Below are positions 17,738 to 29,245 of a stretch of 64,000 nt of DNA, piece after piece (the first letter of the stretch is position 1; each line of letters opens with the position of its first letter). A program made the position numbers and the translations under genes. This DNA is from Gammaproteobacteria bacterium (GTDB lineage Bacteria; Pseudomonadota; Gammaproteobacteria; Chromatiales; Chromatiaceae), in NCBI GenBank assembly GCA_020445255.1, contig JAGRGY010000001.1:83751-147750 (forward strand). Reading direction: 5' to 3'. The notes below the pieces were generated by a model that saw only the letters and a list, made by a program, of their open reading frames with translations, did no database searches and was not told the origin of the DNA.

Positions 17738-18020
17738 TGCACAGTTTTCCGGAGGGGGGTAAACCTCCGCGGGAGTTTTGTTTCAGTCGCCCCTTGAGGG
17801 TTCCGCAGCCATGGCAGCTGTGGACGGACAGGCCAGTTTCCACCACCCTCCTGTCCGCACCATCGGGAGCCACGGAACGTCCCCAAGCGGTGCGACAACG
17901 CCGATCCCTGTCGGCGGTTGATGCCGGCCTTGGCCGGTATTCGAAGCCTAGTGCCTGCGACCGCCGGATGCAGCCGGGAAACTACCTAGGGGAAATCCCG
18001 CTACGTTTGTAACGTTATGA
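17703..18020 (-). ncRNA. candidate structured non-coding RNA or long structured 3' UTR
   Basis: This 320-base interval lies between convergent genes and has no convincing reading frame. On the minus strand it holds a series of short perfect hairpins: CCGG/CCGG around a six-base loop, CCGGCC/GGCCGG with loop AA, CGCCGA/TCGGCG, GGACAGG/CCTGTCC, CGGAGG/CCTCCG, and finally the terminator. A 13-base palindrome, ACGTT-TGT-AACGT, lies at 18003-18015 near its 5' end. I compared it by eye with RNase P, 6S, tmRNA, SRP RNA and common riboswitch cores and found no match. It could be a separate small RNA or the 3' UTR of the TraB-family gene. Confidence 0.35.
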
Positions 18021-18062
18021 ATTAAAATCGAAAATCGGACCATTCCTGGGCAGGTTTGTGCG

Positions 18063-19316
18063 TCATCCGTTAAGTCGGTCATAAATCAGGTACCCGGCGA
18101 GGTAGGTCCCCAGCGCCGATCCCAGGGTGCTGAACATGAACACCAGCAGCGTCCGCGATACCCGGTTGCGCCACCAGCCGCGCAACGTGCCTGTATCGTC
18201 GCGCAGGCTGCCGAAGTCGCCGACCCGCGGCTTGCGCAGCCACAACTCGGCCGCTGCCGTCACCATGCCGGCCCCGATCGTCGGGTTCAGCGACGTGATC
18301 GGTGCCGCAACGAAGGCCGTTGCGACCGTCAGCGGGTGCGCCGCGGCCAGGATTGCACCGAGCGCAGACAGGCCGCCGTTGATCAGCACCCAGTCGCGTA
18401 CCAGCTGCCAGCCGAGGTCGGGATTGCGTGTGAATCCGATATAGAAGCCGATCCCGACGAGCGCGACGATCGCCCACGGGAGCAGGCGCGGCCAGCGCCG
18501 TCGGGGCGGGACCCGCTCGAGCAGGTCCACGACCTCCGCCGGGTCCTCGCTGTCGCCAAGGTGGCGCGCGATGCCGGCGACGTGACCCGCGCCTACCACG
18601 GCCAGGATGTGCGCATCTGGGTGGTCCACGGCTGAACGGCGGAGCTTGGCGGCCATGTAGCGGTCGCGCTCGGCGATCAGCGGCTGGTACAGCTCGTTGC
18701 GGTCGTGGGCGAACTCGGCGAACGTGGTCTCGACGACGTCGCCTTCCAGCAGGTGATCGATGTCCTCCTCGCTGACCTCGTCGCGCGACAGCAGGCTGCC
18801 GATCAGGCCGCTGAACAGCGTGGCACGCTGCCACCAGCCGAGGCTGCGCGCGGTGCGGTTCAGCGTCGTGCCGATCTCGCGGTCGATCAGTACCACCGGC
18901 AGCCCATGCCGAGCAGCCTGTGTGATCGCCATCCGCATCTCGGCGCCGGGCTCGATCCCAAGCTGCTCGCCGAGGCGCTGCTGATAGGCCGCCATCGCCA
19001 GATTGGCCATGACCATGGCCACCTTGCCCTGGCGCACGACCTGCATCAGGTCGAGTGACGCGAGTTGGTCCGGGCGGGTCAGAGCGTCGTGGCGACTGCG
19101 GCACAGTTCGACCGCGACCACGTCGTAGGCGCCGCTGTCGAGTTCAGCCTCGACCTGGTCGGCGCTGTTGCGCGAAACGTGGGCCGTGCCGAGCAGCGTG
19201 ATCCGCGCATCGCCGACCGCCAGCGTGCGCCGCGGCCCGGCGTCGGTCGCGACGACCGCGTGGTCATGGCCGTGCGCAGGAGACGAGGGCGATGCGGATG
19301 TTGGAGGTTCGGCCAT
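18063..19316 (-). CDS. TraB/PrgY-family membrane protein
   Basis: A 417-residue protein of the TraB/PrgY/GumN superfamily. The N-terminal domain has the signature GTAHVS near residue 42 and a later conserved E-R-D and GAGHVAG motif (~240). The C-terminal third has three to four hydrophobic segments with a conserved LNPTIGAG stretch. In Enterococcus PrgY reduces peptide pheromone activity; in other bacteria the role is unknown, and the domain resembles a metal-dependent hydrolase fold. ATG 19316 (MAEPPTS) was chosen; the longer frame upstream is Arg/Cys-rich and antisense to the neighbouring promoter region. Its transcript may read through to the terminator at 17.7 kb. Confidence 0.85.
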   Translation of the reverse strand: MAEPPTSASPSSPAHGHDHAVVATDAGPRRTLAVGDARITLLGTAHVSRNSADQVEAELDSGAYDVVAVELCRSRHDALTRPDQLASLDLMQVVRQGKVAMVMANLAMAAYQQRLGEQLGIEPGAEMRMAITQAARHGLPVVLIDREIGTTLNRTARSLGWWQRATLFSGLIGSLLSRDEVSEEDIDHLLEGDVVETTFAEFAHDRNELYQPLIAERDRYMAAKLRRSAVDHPDAHILAVVGAGHVAGIARHLGDSEDPAEVVDLLERVPPRRRWPRLLPWAIVALVGIGFYIGFTRNPDLGWQLVRDWVLINGGLSALGAILAAAHPLTVATAFVAAPITSLNPTIGAGMVTAAAELWLRKPRVGDFGSLRDDTGTLRGWWRNRVSRTLLVFMFSTLGSALGTYLAGYLIYDRLNG

Positions 19317-19468
19317 AGGGGTCCAGCAGTTTGGGCGACAATCCAGGTCGGCGGCCCGGCCGCGGCCGGCGCCGCGGACCAGTCGTGCATGATAGCAGCC
19401 GATGCAGCGCCGGGCGTCGCCGGCAAAGGGCGTATACCCGGTGGCCACAGTTCCCTTAACATGCGCGC

Positions 19469-19882
19469 ATGAACCGCACGCGCCGCGCCCTGTTGCTGCT
19501 CGCACTGCTGTCGCCCACGCTGCTCGGCGGCTGTCTGACCAATCCCTACGGCGAGGTTCCCGAGAAACTCGCGCTGCGCGTGCGCCTGTTCGAGGACGTC
19601 GTGCGCTGGGGCGCGCTGCAGAAGATGTATGTCTTCCTCAAGCACGCGGACGGCGAGCCCGTGGAGATCCCCGAAGGCCTTGAAAATGTGCGCGTGACCG
19701 GCTACGAGCTGGCCGAACCGATCAATGAGATCGGTCCGTTTCGCTGGCGCCAGGCGGCCGTGATCGACTATGTGCTGACCGATCGCCAGGTCGTGCGTCA
19801 GATCGTCGACCTGCAGATCTGGGAGAGCGAGGACAACGGCATCACCTGGTACCGCACCACGCCGGTGCCTGAGTTTCGGTGA
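19469..19882 (+). CDS. predicted lipoprotein of unknown function
   Basis: A 137-residue protein with an N-terminal signal and a lipobox LLGGC (C22), so a lipid-anchored envelope protein. The mature part is mixed alpha/beta with conserved-looking tryptophans and charged residues. I do not recognise the family. Its stop overlaps the next start (GTGA), so the two are co-translated. Confidence 0.8.
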   Translation: MNRTRRALLLLALLSPTLLGGCLTNPYGEVPEKLALRVRLFEDVVRWGALQKMYVFLKHADGEPVEIPEGLENVRVTGYELAEPINEIGPFRWRQAAVIDYVLTDRQVVRQIVDLQIWESEDNGITWYRTTPVPEFR

Positions 19883-20400
19883 GTGTGACGCAGGCGCCAC
19901 CGGCCGGTCTCGTATCGTGGCTGCGGCAGCGCCGCGCGGCGGGCGACGACGGCAAGACGCTGCTGGTCGGGCTGATCGGCGCCGACGCCGCATTTGCGCT
20001 GGCGGCCGGGCTGCGTGGCGAAGAGGATCACGCGGATTTCGCGGTCTTCGCACGCTACCTGCTGCACCATCGCTTCGGCTGCGACGGCCATGTCCTGCTG
20101 CTGCCCGTTTACCGCGACGATGCGGCCGCCTACCTGGTACGCGCCGTCTCCCGGGGTGATGTCGTCCAGGGGCTGTTGAGCGGTGTGGGCGGCTGGCAGT
20201 CCTGGAGTGGTTCGATCCCGGTGTTCGACCAGCTCGATGTACGCGCTGCGCCGCTGCCGGGACTGCAGCGCAGGACAATGGACGCGCTGTTCGAGTCGAT
20301 TCGCGTCGCGCCGCCAATGGCGGAGATCGCTTTCGGCATTCCCTCGCCTGAGCGGGTTACGCCGACCGGCAGTGCATCGGCCCGGCCGGCCGGCGATTGA
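19879..20400 (+). CDS. hypothetical protein, co-translated with lipoprotein
   Basis: A 173-residue soluble protein, not recognised. It begins with GTG at 19879 inside the stop codon of the lipoprotein gene. There is no signal peptide. The middle has alternating hydrophobic strands and the last ~25 residues are proline/serine-rich and likely disordered. It converges with the TlpA-fusion gene 19 bases away. Confidence 0.65.
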   Translation: MSVTQAPPAGLVSWLRQRRAAGDDGKTLLVGLIGADAAFALAAGLRGEEDHADFAVFARYLLHHRFGCDGHVLLLPVYRDDAAAYLVRAVSRGDVVQGLLSGVGGWQSWSGSIPVFDQLDVRAAPLPGLQRRTMDALFESIRVAPPMAEIAFGIPSPERVTPTGSASARPAGD

Positions 20401-20419
20401 TGCCGATACCGGATCGCTC

Positions 20420-21676
20420 TCAACGCGGCGGAATCGCCAGCAACGTCTGTAGCGTTTCCACGACCTCGTCACTGCTCCAGTCGAAGGCACCGAATACCGC
20501 ATAGCGGATGCGCTGATCCCGGTCGACGACCAGCGTGGTCGGAAAGGCGTACACGCCCCAGCGGCGCAGGGCCTGGCCGTCCTGATCGAGCAGCACCGGG
20601 AACTCGACCGGCTTGTCCTTGAGGAACGCCTCCAGGGTTGCCGGGATTTCACCGACATCGACAGCGAGGATCGCCAGCCCCTGTTCGTGCAGGCGGCCGT
20701 AGAGCGCCTGCAGTGAGGGGATCTCCTTGACGCAGGGCGGACACCAGGTGGCCCAGAAATTGACCAGCACGACCCTGCCGCGCAGCGCGGCCAGGTCGAC
20801 ATCGCTGCCGCGCAGGGTCGACAGCCGCAGTTCGGGCGCATCGCGTTCGGCCGTGTAGGGGCGCAGCAGCGCGCTGCCTTCGGGACGCTCGGGTGCGATC
20901 ACGCCGTCGGCGATGGCTGCCGGATGAGTGGGCGTGCCGCCGCGCGCGTCGAGCTGTGCCATCGCCCCCTTCAGGATCGCTGGCAGCCGGTCCGTCAGGG
21001 CCTGCTCGGCGGGCGTGAACTCGGGGCGGGCATAGAAGCCGTCGGAGACGTCAGGCAGGCGGTGCACGAAAACATCTGCACCGCCTTTCTCCAACTCGCG
21101 CACGTCCTGGCCGATGCGCCAGAAGCCTGCGGACGCCTCCGGCTGCAACACATAGATCGGCAGGTTGCTCGCCGCGGCGATCGCCAGGTACTCCGCCGAC
21201 TCGCCCCCCTGCGGTGTGCGGGTGTAGAGGCGCGGGCTGAACGTGAGCAGTCCGCGCAGGCCCGGTCCCGCGTGTTCCGCCAGTTGCCACGTGCGCACAC
21301 CGCTGAGTGCCAGCGCCGCGACGCGGCCCTCGGCCATCAGGTAGACATGCCCGGCGTGCGCGACCGCGGCGTCGATCAGGGCCGCGATCGCCGCGGGGTC
21401 GACGTCGTTGAGGCTGTAGCGGCCCACGGGCAGAAACCAGGCTGCGTGCAGGTCGACCGACCAGACCTGGGCGCCGGTTGCGGCGATCGCCTCCGCCAGT
21501 GCCGTACGCCGCGGTGTCCCGCCGAACTCGCTGCCGAGCCACAGCAGCAGGTGGTCGCTGTCCGCGCCGGACACGCTGACCGGGATGTCGTCGCCGGAAG
21601 GCGTCGTCACCACGCGGTCGGCGGCATGCGGTGCGGCACTGCAGAGCAGCAACAGCAGGGTTACGGCGCGCAGCAT
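20420..21676 (-). CDS. secreted fusion of an alpha/beta-hydrolase-like domain and a TlpA-type thioredoxin domain
   Basis: A 418-residue protein with an N-terminal signal peptide (about 18 residues). Residues ~25-245 look like an alpha/beta-hydrolase fold, with segments such as LLLWLGSEFGG and VYLMAEGRVAALAL, but no clear GxSxG nucleophile elbow. Residues ~280-415 are a TlpA/ResA-like thioredoxin domain with the redox motif WCPPC (C312, C315) and a cis-Pro region near AFPTT. Thioredoxin-like proteins of this type act in the periplasm as thiol reductants. The fusion is unusual and its substrate is unknown. Confidence 0.82.
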   Translation of the reverse strand: MLRAVTLLLLLCSAAPHAADRVVTTPSGDDIPVSVSGADSDHLLLWLGSEFGGTPRRTALAEAIAATGAQVWSVDLHAAWFLPVGRYSLNDVDPAAIAALIDAAVAHAGHVYLMAEGRVAALALSGVRTWQLAEHAGPGLRGLLTFSPRLYTRTPQGGESAEYLAIAAASNLPIYVLQPEASAGFWRIGQDVRELEKGGADVFVHRLPDVSDGFYARPEFTPAEQALTDRLPAILKGAMAQLDARGGTPTHPAAIADGVIAPERPEGSALLRPYTAERDAPELRLSTLRGSDVDLAALRGRVVLVNFWATWCPPCVKEIPSLQALYGRLHEQGLAILAVDVGEIPATLEAFLKDKPVEFPVLLDQDGQALRRWGVYAFPTTLVVDRDQRIRYAVFGAFDWSSDEVVETLQTLLAIPPR

Positions 21677-21812
21677 GGGTGGCGGTCAATCCAGTGGGGC
21701 AGGGGCGGCGGATTATAGGCGGGCGGAGCGTGCCCGTGTTGGACGTGTGGGCGCATTTCCTCGGCCGCGGCGGGTTGATAGCGGGACGCGGCATCCCCAG
21801 CATGCCGCGACC

Positions 21813-23312
21813 ATGGACATGCCAACCCGCACGCCGGCGGACCTGTCGTTCGACAACACCTTCGCGCGCCTGCCCGAAGGGTTCCACGCACGGGTCCGGC
21901 CGACACCGCTTGCCGCCACCCGACTGGTCAGTATCAGTCCCGCGGCGGCCGCGCTGCTGGATCTCGCGCCGCAGTCGCTCGCGCAAAGTCTGGCGGCCGA
22001 CTGGATCGCCGGCAACCGGCAGTGGCCGGGAACGGATCCGGTCGCGATGTGTTACGCCGGACACCAGTTCGGCCACTACGTGCCGCAACTCGGCGACGGC
22101 CGCGCGATCGTGCTCGGCGAGGTTCGTGCGGCCGATGGCGTGCACTGGGAACTGCAGCTGAAGGGCGCCGGTCTGACGCCGTTCTCGCGCGACGGCGACG
22201 GCCGCGCGGTGCTGCGTTCGACGATCCGCGAATACCTGTGCTCCGAGGCGATGCATGCGCTCGGCATACCGACCACGCGCGCGCTGTGTCTGTTCGACAG
22301 CGACGAGGAGGTGTATCGCGAGCGCATCGAGCGCGGTGCGTTGCTGCTGCGCATGGCGCCGAGTCACGTGCGTTTCGGGTCGTTCGAGGTGTTCTTCTAT
22401 CGCGGTCAGTACGCCCAGCTGCGCCGGCTCGCGGACTACGTGATCGGGCACGATTTCCCGGCGCTGCGCGATGCGTCACAGCCGTATCTGGCGCTGTTGC
22501 GCGAGGTCGTCGACCGCACCGCGCGCCTGATGGCACAGTGGCAGTTGGTCGGATTCGCGCACGGTGTCATGAACACCGACAATATGTCGGTGCTCGGCCT
22601 GACCCTGGATTACGGTCCATTCGGCTTCATGGAGGCCTACGACCCCGGCTTCGTCTGCAACCATTCGGACCACCACGGTCGGTATGCGTTCGATCGTCAA
22701 CCGTCGATCGGCTTGTGGAACCTGAGCTGTCTGGCCCAGGCGATGCTGCCGTTGTTCGACGCCGATGACGGCGAGGCCGCGGCGGAACAGGCCCGCGACG
22801 CGCTGTCCGGGTACGAGCCGGCCCTGGTCGCGGCGTACTCGGCCGGCATGCGCGCCAAGCTCGGTCTGCGCGATGCGGGGGCCGGCGATGACGACCTGGG
22901 TGCACGCCTGCTGTCGTTGATGGCCGCCGGTGGTGTCGACTACACCAATCTGTTCCGTGATCTCGGGGCGTTGCGCGTCGACGATCCGACGGGCGAGACG
23001 CCGCTGCGGGACCGGTTCGTCGACCGCGCCGCGTTCGATGCCTGGGCCGCGGACTACCGCGCGCGCTTGCGCGGCGAGGGTGGCGACGACGTAGCGCGCC
23101 GCGCGGCGATGGACGCGGTTAACCCACGCTACGTGCTGCGCAACTATCTCGCCCAGCAGGCCATCGAACGCGCCGAAGCGGGTGACTACGATGAGATCGA
23201 CCGCCTGCAGACCCTGTTGTCGCGACCGTTCGACGAGCAGGTCGGCATGGATTCCTATGCCGCGGAACCGCCCGATTGGGGGCGTGGACTCGAGGTCAGC
23301 TGTTCATCGTGA
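21813..23312 (+). CDS. selO: protein adenylyltransferase SelO (YdiU)
   Basis: A 499-residue pseudokinase-fold enzyme that transfers AMP from ATP to Ser/Thr/Tyr of target proteins, tied to redox stress in E. coli. The conserved blocks are present: LQLKGAGLTPFSR with the ATP-contacting lysine, the GDGRAVLRS stretch, and HGVMNTDN then DYGPFGFM with metal-binding residues. The protein ends in CSS, where human SELENOO has selenocysteine-Ser-Ser, so the redox cysteine is kept. The start is placed at ATG 21813, giving the usual family length; the longer frame reads through the divergent promoter region. Confidence 0.94.
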   Translation: MDMPTRTPADLSFDNTFARLPEGFHARVRPTPLAATRLVSISPAAAALLDLAPQSLAQSLAADWIAGNRQWPGTDPVAMCYAGHQFGHYVPQLGDGRAIVLGEVRAADGVHWELQLKGAGLTPFSRDGDGRAVLRSTIREYLCSEAMHALGIPTTRALCLFDSDEEVYRERIERGALLLRMAPSHVRFGSFEVFFYRGQYAQLRRLADYVIGHDFPALRDASQPYLALLREVVDRTARLMAQWQLVGFAHGVMNTDNMSVLGLTLDYGPFGFMEAYDPGFVCNHSDHHGRYAFDRQPSIGLWNLSCLAQAMLPLFDADDGEAAAEQARDALSGYEPALVAAYSAGMRAKLGLRDAGAGDDDLGARLLSLMAAGGVDYTNLFRDLGALRVDDPTGETPLRDRFVDRAAFDAWAADYRARLRGEGGDDVARRAAMDAVNPRYVLRNYLAQQAIERAEAGDYDEIDRLQTLLSRPFDEQVGMDSYAAEPPDWGRGLEVSCSS

Positions 23313-23660
23313 CCCGGCCGCAGGCCGGCCTGGGTTACCCGAGAACCCCTCTCACGATCCCGCGCGACCGCGACCACGGCGATCTTGCTTCGGGGCGCGA
23401 CTGGATGAGCGTGGTGTAGCCGGCGCCAGATGGCCGAGCCGCAACCAAGCCACGGAGCAGAATCATGCGGTGTACAAGGGGTTGCGTCCGAACGGCGCGG
23501 CTGCCGCTTTGTGCCGCTTGCCGGTACGCCGCGTACTGGCCTGTGTGACAGTCATTGCACGCGCGCATTTCGGACAGCAACGCGACGCATGCGGGAACAT
23601 CAGATAGGTTCTAAAATCCCGATCCTCAAACGGCTTCCCACTCAGCGTACCCTCTGATGT
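23313..23660. other. intergenic region, no feature seen
   Basis: About 350 bases between selO and the next gene. A minus-strand frame at 23335-23580 contains a CxxCH motif by itself, but it lacks a signal peptide, a good ribosome-binding site and any further cytochrome features. No terminator, promoter or repeat is convincing. Confidence 0.5.
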
Positions 23661-23720
23661 ATGTCCAGACGCGCACGTGAGGGCACGCCAACGCCCACGA
23701 CACCTGATACCGGCAACCCG

Positions 23721-24395
23721 ATGTCCATCCCCTTCAGCGAACTCCCCGGGCGCCATGAGCGTCACTACCGTCGCCGGCTCGGCAATCCGCTGTTCGGCGT
23801 GCACCGCGCGAGTGGTGGCGATGCCGAACTGCTCGAGATGCAGCGTCTCGACCACGAGGAGCTGCTGGGGTTTCTCGACGAGTTGCGCGCGACCGTGCAC
23901 CGCGCGATGAATCTGCGCCCTAACGAGGGCAGCGAGGTGATCCTCGAGATCAAGGAGCGTCTAGACCGGCTCTACGAGACCTCGGCCGGACTGGCCGAGG
24001 ACCACGCCGCGAACCGGGCCGCGATCGCACAATTGATCGAGGTGATCATGCGTAACGTCGAGCGCGGTGCCGCCGGCGATGTGCAGGCGGCCGAGGAGCT
24101 GGTGCAGGAGCGCGCGGCGCGCGCGGCCCACTATGAGCTGCTGCGCTGGCCATTGATCGCCGATCTGCTGCACCCGCACAGCGCGATTGTCGCCGAAGAC
24201 CTGGCGCCCACGCTGCTGTCTGCCGACGCCGCGGAACTGGACGCCGCGCTGGGCCTGTTCGACGCTGGCCAGCTGGCCGCGCTGTACGCCGACGCCGCCC
24301 GCCTGCTGGAAGGACGCGCCGACGCGCCGACCACGGCGGCGGCACGCCTGGAGCAGATTGCGCGGCGCCTGAGCCGGCTGCGGCCGCTGAACTGA
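23721..24395 (+). CDS. hypothetical helical protein
   Basis: A 224-residue soluble protein made almost wholly of predicted helices, with Glu/Arg/Ala-rich heptads and no cysteine motif, signal or membrane segment. I do not recognise it. Either the ATG at 23721 (MSIPFSEL) or the one at 23661 could be used; the first 20 residues of the longer form are Thr/Pro-rich and neither start has a clear ribosome-binding site. The codon usage with G/C third positions supports real coding. Confidence 0.65.
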   Translation: MSIPFSELPGRHERHYRRRLGNPLFGVHRASGGDAELLEMQRLDHEELLGFLDELRATVHRAMNLRPNEGSEVILEIKERLDRLYETSAGLAEDHAANRAAIAQLIEVIMRNVERGAAGDVQAAEELVQERAARAAHYELLRWPLIADLLHPHSAIVAEDLAPTLLSADAAELDAALGLFDAGQLAALYADAARLLEGRADAPTTAAARLEQIARRLSRLRPLN

Positions 24396-24659
24396 ACGGG
24401 GTCCGGGTTCGCCTGCACGACGCGCAAACCGGTGGCGGCGCCCTCATGCCGCGTCCGACGAGGTGCGGCGAGCAGGGTGTACCCGCAGTACCTGAGTGAG
24501 CCACCGCGCGGTCGGCGGATTAACGGAATGCTGTCCCTCGGGGGTGCGCCCAGTCTTGGGTCATGCGACGTTGCTCAGCGTTCCTTGATTCCTGCCAAAC
24601 GTGTCTCGCCTTGCCAAGCCTGACCCGCTGAAGGGCGGCGACGCCGGTACGCGCAGACC

Positions 24660-25370
24660 CTAATCCTCGCTGAGCTCGATCTCGCCGTTGACACTGACTG
24701 TCAGTGTCTGGGTGCCGGCCTCGATACGTGCCGGGGCCACCCCGAAATCGGCCTTGGCGGCCTCCATCATCACGCCGCGGACCATCGGCATCGGGCCCTG
24801 CCGATCGTCGTTGATGTGCAGCTGGACAAGGCGAAAATCCCTTCGCCCCAGCGACTTGGCGACACTGCGCGCACGCGCCTGGAAACGGTTCAGCGCCGTG
24901 TCGGTCAGTGCGTCGACGTGCCGACGGCGCTGCTCGTCCGACACCTGGTAGCCGATCGACTGCACCTGGAGCTGTGATTGCAGGCGGGCGACGAGATCGC
25001 CGAGCGCACGGCTGTCCTTGCTCTCGAGACGGATCGACTGGCTGACTCGCCAGCCACGGATCGTGCCTTTCTCGTAGATCGGGTTGGTGCCGTAGCCGAG
25101 CGTCTGGACCTTGATCTCGGGCAGGCTGGCGGCCACGTTCACCGCCCAGTCGATGGCGCGATTGACCTCGTCGGCCGGCATTGCGGCGTCGCGTCCCTCC
25201 GCCTGCGCGGCCATGACCGCGACCATGACATCGTTGTCGACCTCGGTCTGGGCTGTCTCGCTGAGGCCGATCCGGTTGTAGGTCAGTGGCGTGCCGCCGA
25301 TAGCCGGCGCGACGGCCAGCAGCGCCCAGCACAGGGTCAGCAGCGGGCCGGGGAACGAGATTCTCGACAT
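24660..25370 (-). CDS. SIMPL-domain (DUF541) periplasmic protein
   Basis: A 236-residue protein with a signal peptide (about residues 1-26) and a SIMPL/DUF541 domain, recognised from its alternating pattern of 'Q..L......I..Q....T.' segments and the C-terminal ALTVSVNG-like strand. The family is secreted or periplasmic and forms oligomers in some bacteria; its role is poorly known. ATG 25370 with a GGAG site seven bases upstream was chosen over the frame start at 25430. It is divergent from rpfG. Confidence 0.75.
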   Translation of the reverse strand: MSRISFPGPLLTLCWALLAVAPAIGGTPLTYNRIGLSETAQTEVDNDVMVAVMAAQAEGRDAAMPADEVNRAIDWAVNVAASLPEIKVQTLGYGTNPIYEKGTIRGWRVSQSIRLESKDSRALGDLVARLQSQLQVQSIGYQVSDEQRRRHVDALTDTALNRFQARARSVAKSLGRRDFRLVQLHINDDRQGPMPMVRGVMMEAAKADFGVAPARIEAGTQTLTVSVNGEIELSED

Positions 25371-25615
25371 GTCAGGGCTCCGTGATCGGGGATGCCCGCG
25401 CAAGCATAGCGGACCCGGGACCGCCGGCAACAGGTCGGCCGGCGACCCAATGCGGTCCGGCGCAGCGCACCGGCCCCGATCCGTCCCCAGCCCGGACGGG
25501 GGCGGCCGCTATCCCGTTAAGTCCTTATTTTCCGGCTGATTCCGCCGCTAAGCGGTTGACAAAGACAGAACGGACGTGGAATCTCGCCTATGTTAAGTTT
25601 CCGGGGACAGTCTTG

Positions 25616-26668
25616 ATGTCGCGAGTGCTGATAGTCGACGATCAGCTGATCAGCCGCATGATCCTCGAGCAGCTCGTCCGCTCGATCGGCGGCGAGACCG
25701 AGGCGGTGTCGTTTGCCGACCCGATCAAGGCGCTCGAGTGGGCGAAGGAAAACCCGCACGACCTGGTACTGACCGACCTCAAGATGCCGAATATGAACGG
25801 CGTCGAATTCACCCAGTGGCTGCGCAACACGCCGAGCTGTGTCGACGTGCCGATCATCGTCATCACGTGCATGGACGATCAGTCGACGCGCTACCGCGCG
25901 CTCGAGGCCGGTGCGACAGATTTTCTCACCAAACCGATCGATCACCACGAGTGCCGGGCACGCTGTAGAAACCTGCTCAAGCTGCGCCAGCAGCAAGGCA
26001 TAATACGTGACCGCGCGCGCTGGCTGGAAAAGGAGATCGCCGAGAAGACGCGCGAACTGGCGCTGCGTGAGCGCGAGACACTGCTGCGCCTGGCCAAGGC
26101 CGGCGAGTATCGCGACAGCGACACCAACGGCCACGTGCATCGCATGGCGGAGACCACCCGCCTCATCGCCGCCACGCTGGGCAAGGACAGCGACTACTGC
26201 AACGTGATCGAGCAGGCGGCGCCGATGCACGACATCGGCAAGATCGGGGTGCCGGACAACATCCTGTTGAAGCCCGGCAAGCTGACGTCGGAAGAACGCC
26301 AGATAATGATGCATCACGCCCAGATCGGTTATGAGATCCTGCGCGACAGCCCCTCCCAGTACCTGCAGTACGGCGCGACGATCGCCTGGTGCCACCACGA
26401 GCGTTACGACGGAGGCGGTTATCCGCGCGGGCTTTCCGGGTCGGAGATCCCGCTCGAGGCGCGCATTGTGGCAATCGCCGACGTATTCGATGCGCTGCTG
26501 TCGAAACGCCCGTACAAGCAGCCATGGACACTGGACCGCGCGGTGGACCTGATCCAATCCGAGTCCGGACGCCATTTCGACCCTGAATGTGTCGAGGCCC
26601 TGATGGAAAACCTCGATCACATCGCGACGTCGCGTAGCGTTTCGGCGACGGGGTCATGGACCCGGTGA
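25616..26668 (+). CDS. rpfG: response regulator RpfG, c-di-GMP phosphodiesterase (REC + HD-GYP)
   Basis: A 350-residue output protein of DSF signalling. The receiver (residues 1-120) has D9/D10-type acidic residues and phospho-acceptor D54 (LVLTDLKMP). The HD-GYP domain (~150-340) has the metal-binding HD pair at H205-D206 (MHDIGKIG) and an intact GYP motif at 268-270 (HHERYDGGGYP), so it should degrade c-di-GMP. Start ATG 25616 fits the REC domain start and follows a GGGGACA site. It lies 12 bases before rpfC. In Xanthomonas RpfG is phosphorylated by RpfC when DSF binds. Confidence 0.92.
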   Translation: MSRVLIVDDQLISRMILEQLVRSIGGETEAVSFADPIKALEWAKENPHDLVLTDLKMPNMNGVEFTQWLRNTPSCVDVPIIVITCMDDQSTRYRALEAGATDFLTKPIDHHECRARCRNLLKLRQQQGIIRDRARWLEKEIAEKTRELALRERETLLRLAKAGEYRDSDTNGHVHRMAETTRLIAATLGKDSDYCNVIEQAAPMHDIGKIGVPDNILLKPGKLTSEERQIMMHHAQIGYEILRDSPSQYLQYGATIAWCHHERYDGGGYPRGLSGSEIPLEARIVAIADVFDALLSKRPYKQPWTLDRAVDLIQSESGRHFDPECVEALMENLDHIATSRSVSATGSWTR

Positions 26669-26680
26669 GCAGGGAATGCG

Positions 26681-29233
<2,553 letters not shown>

Positions 29234-29245
29234 GGCCGCCGGTCT

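Noticed and set aside
17667..17898. Short minus-strand frames over the 17.7-17.9 kb region
   Set aside because: They run through the terminator hairpin or into the RND gene end and lack ribosome-binding sites; the hairpins explain the region better.
23335..23580. Minus-strand frame with a CxxCH haem motif
   Set aside because: Only one motif, no signal peptide, no axial Met region and no ribosome-binding site; most likely chance.
25556..25594. TTGACA with TATGTT downstream as an rpfG promoter
   Set aside because: The spacing is 27 bases, too long for a sigma-70 promoter, and no good -10 lies at 16-18 bases.
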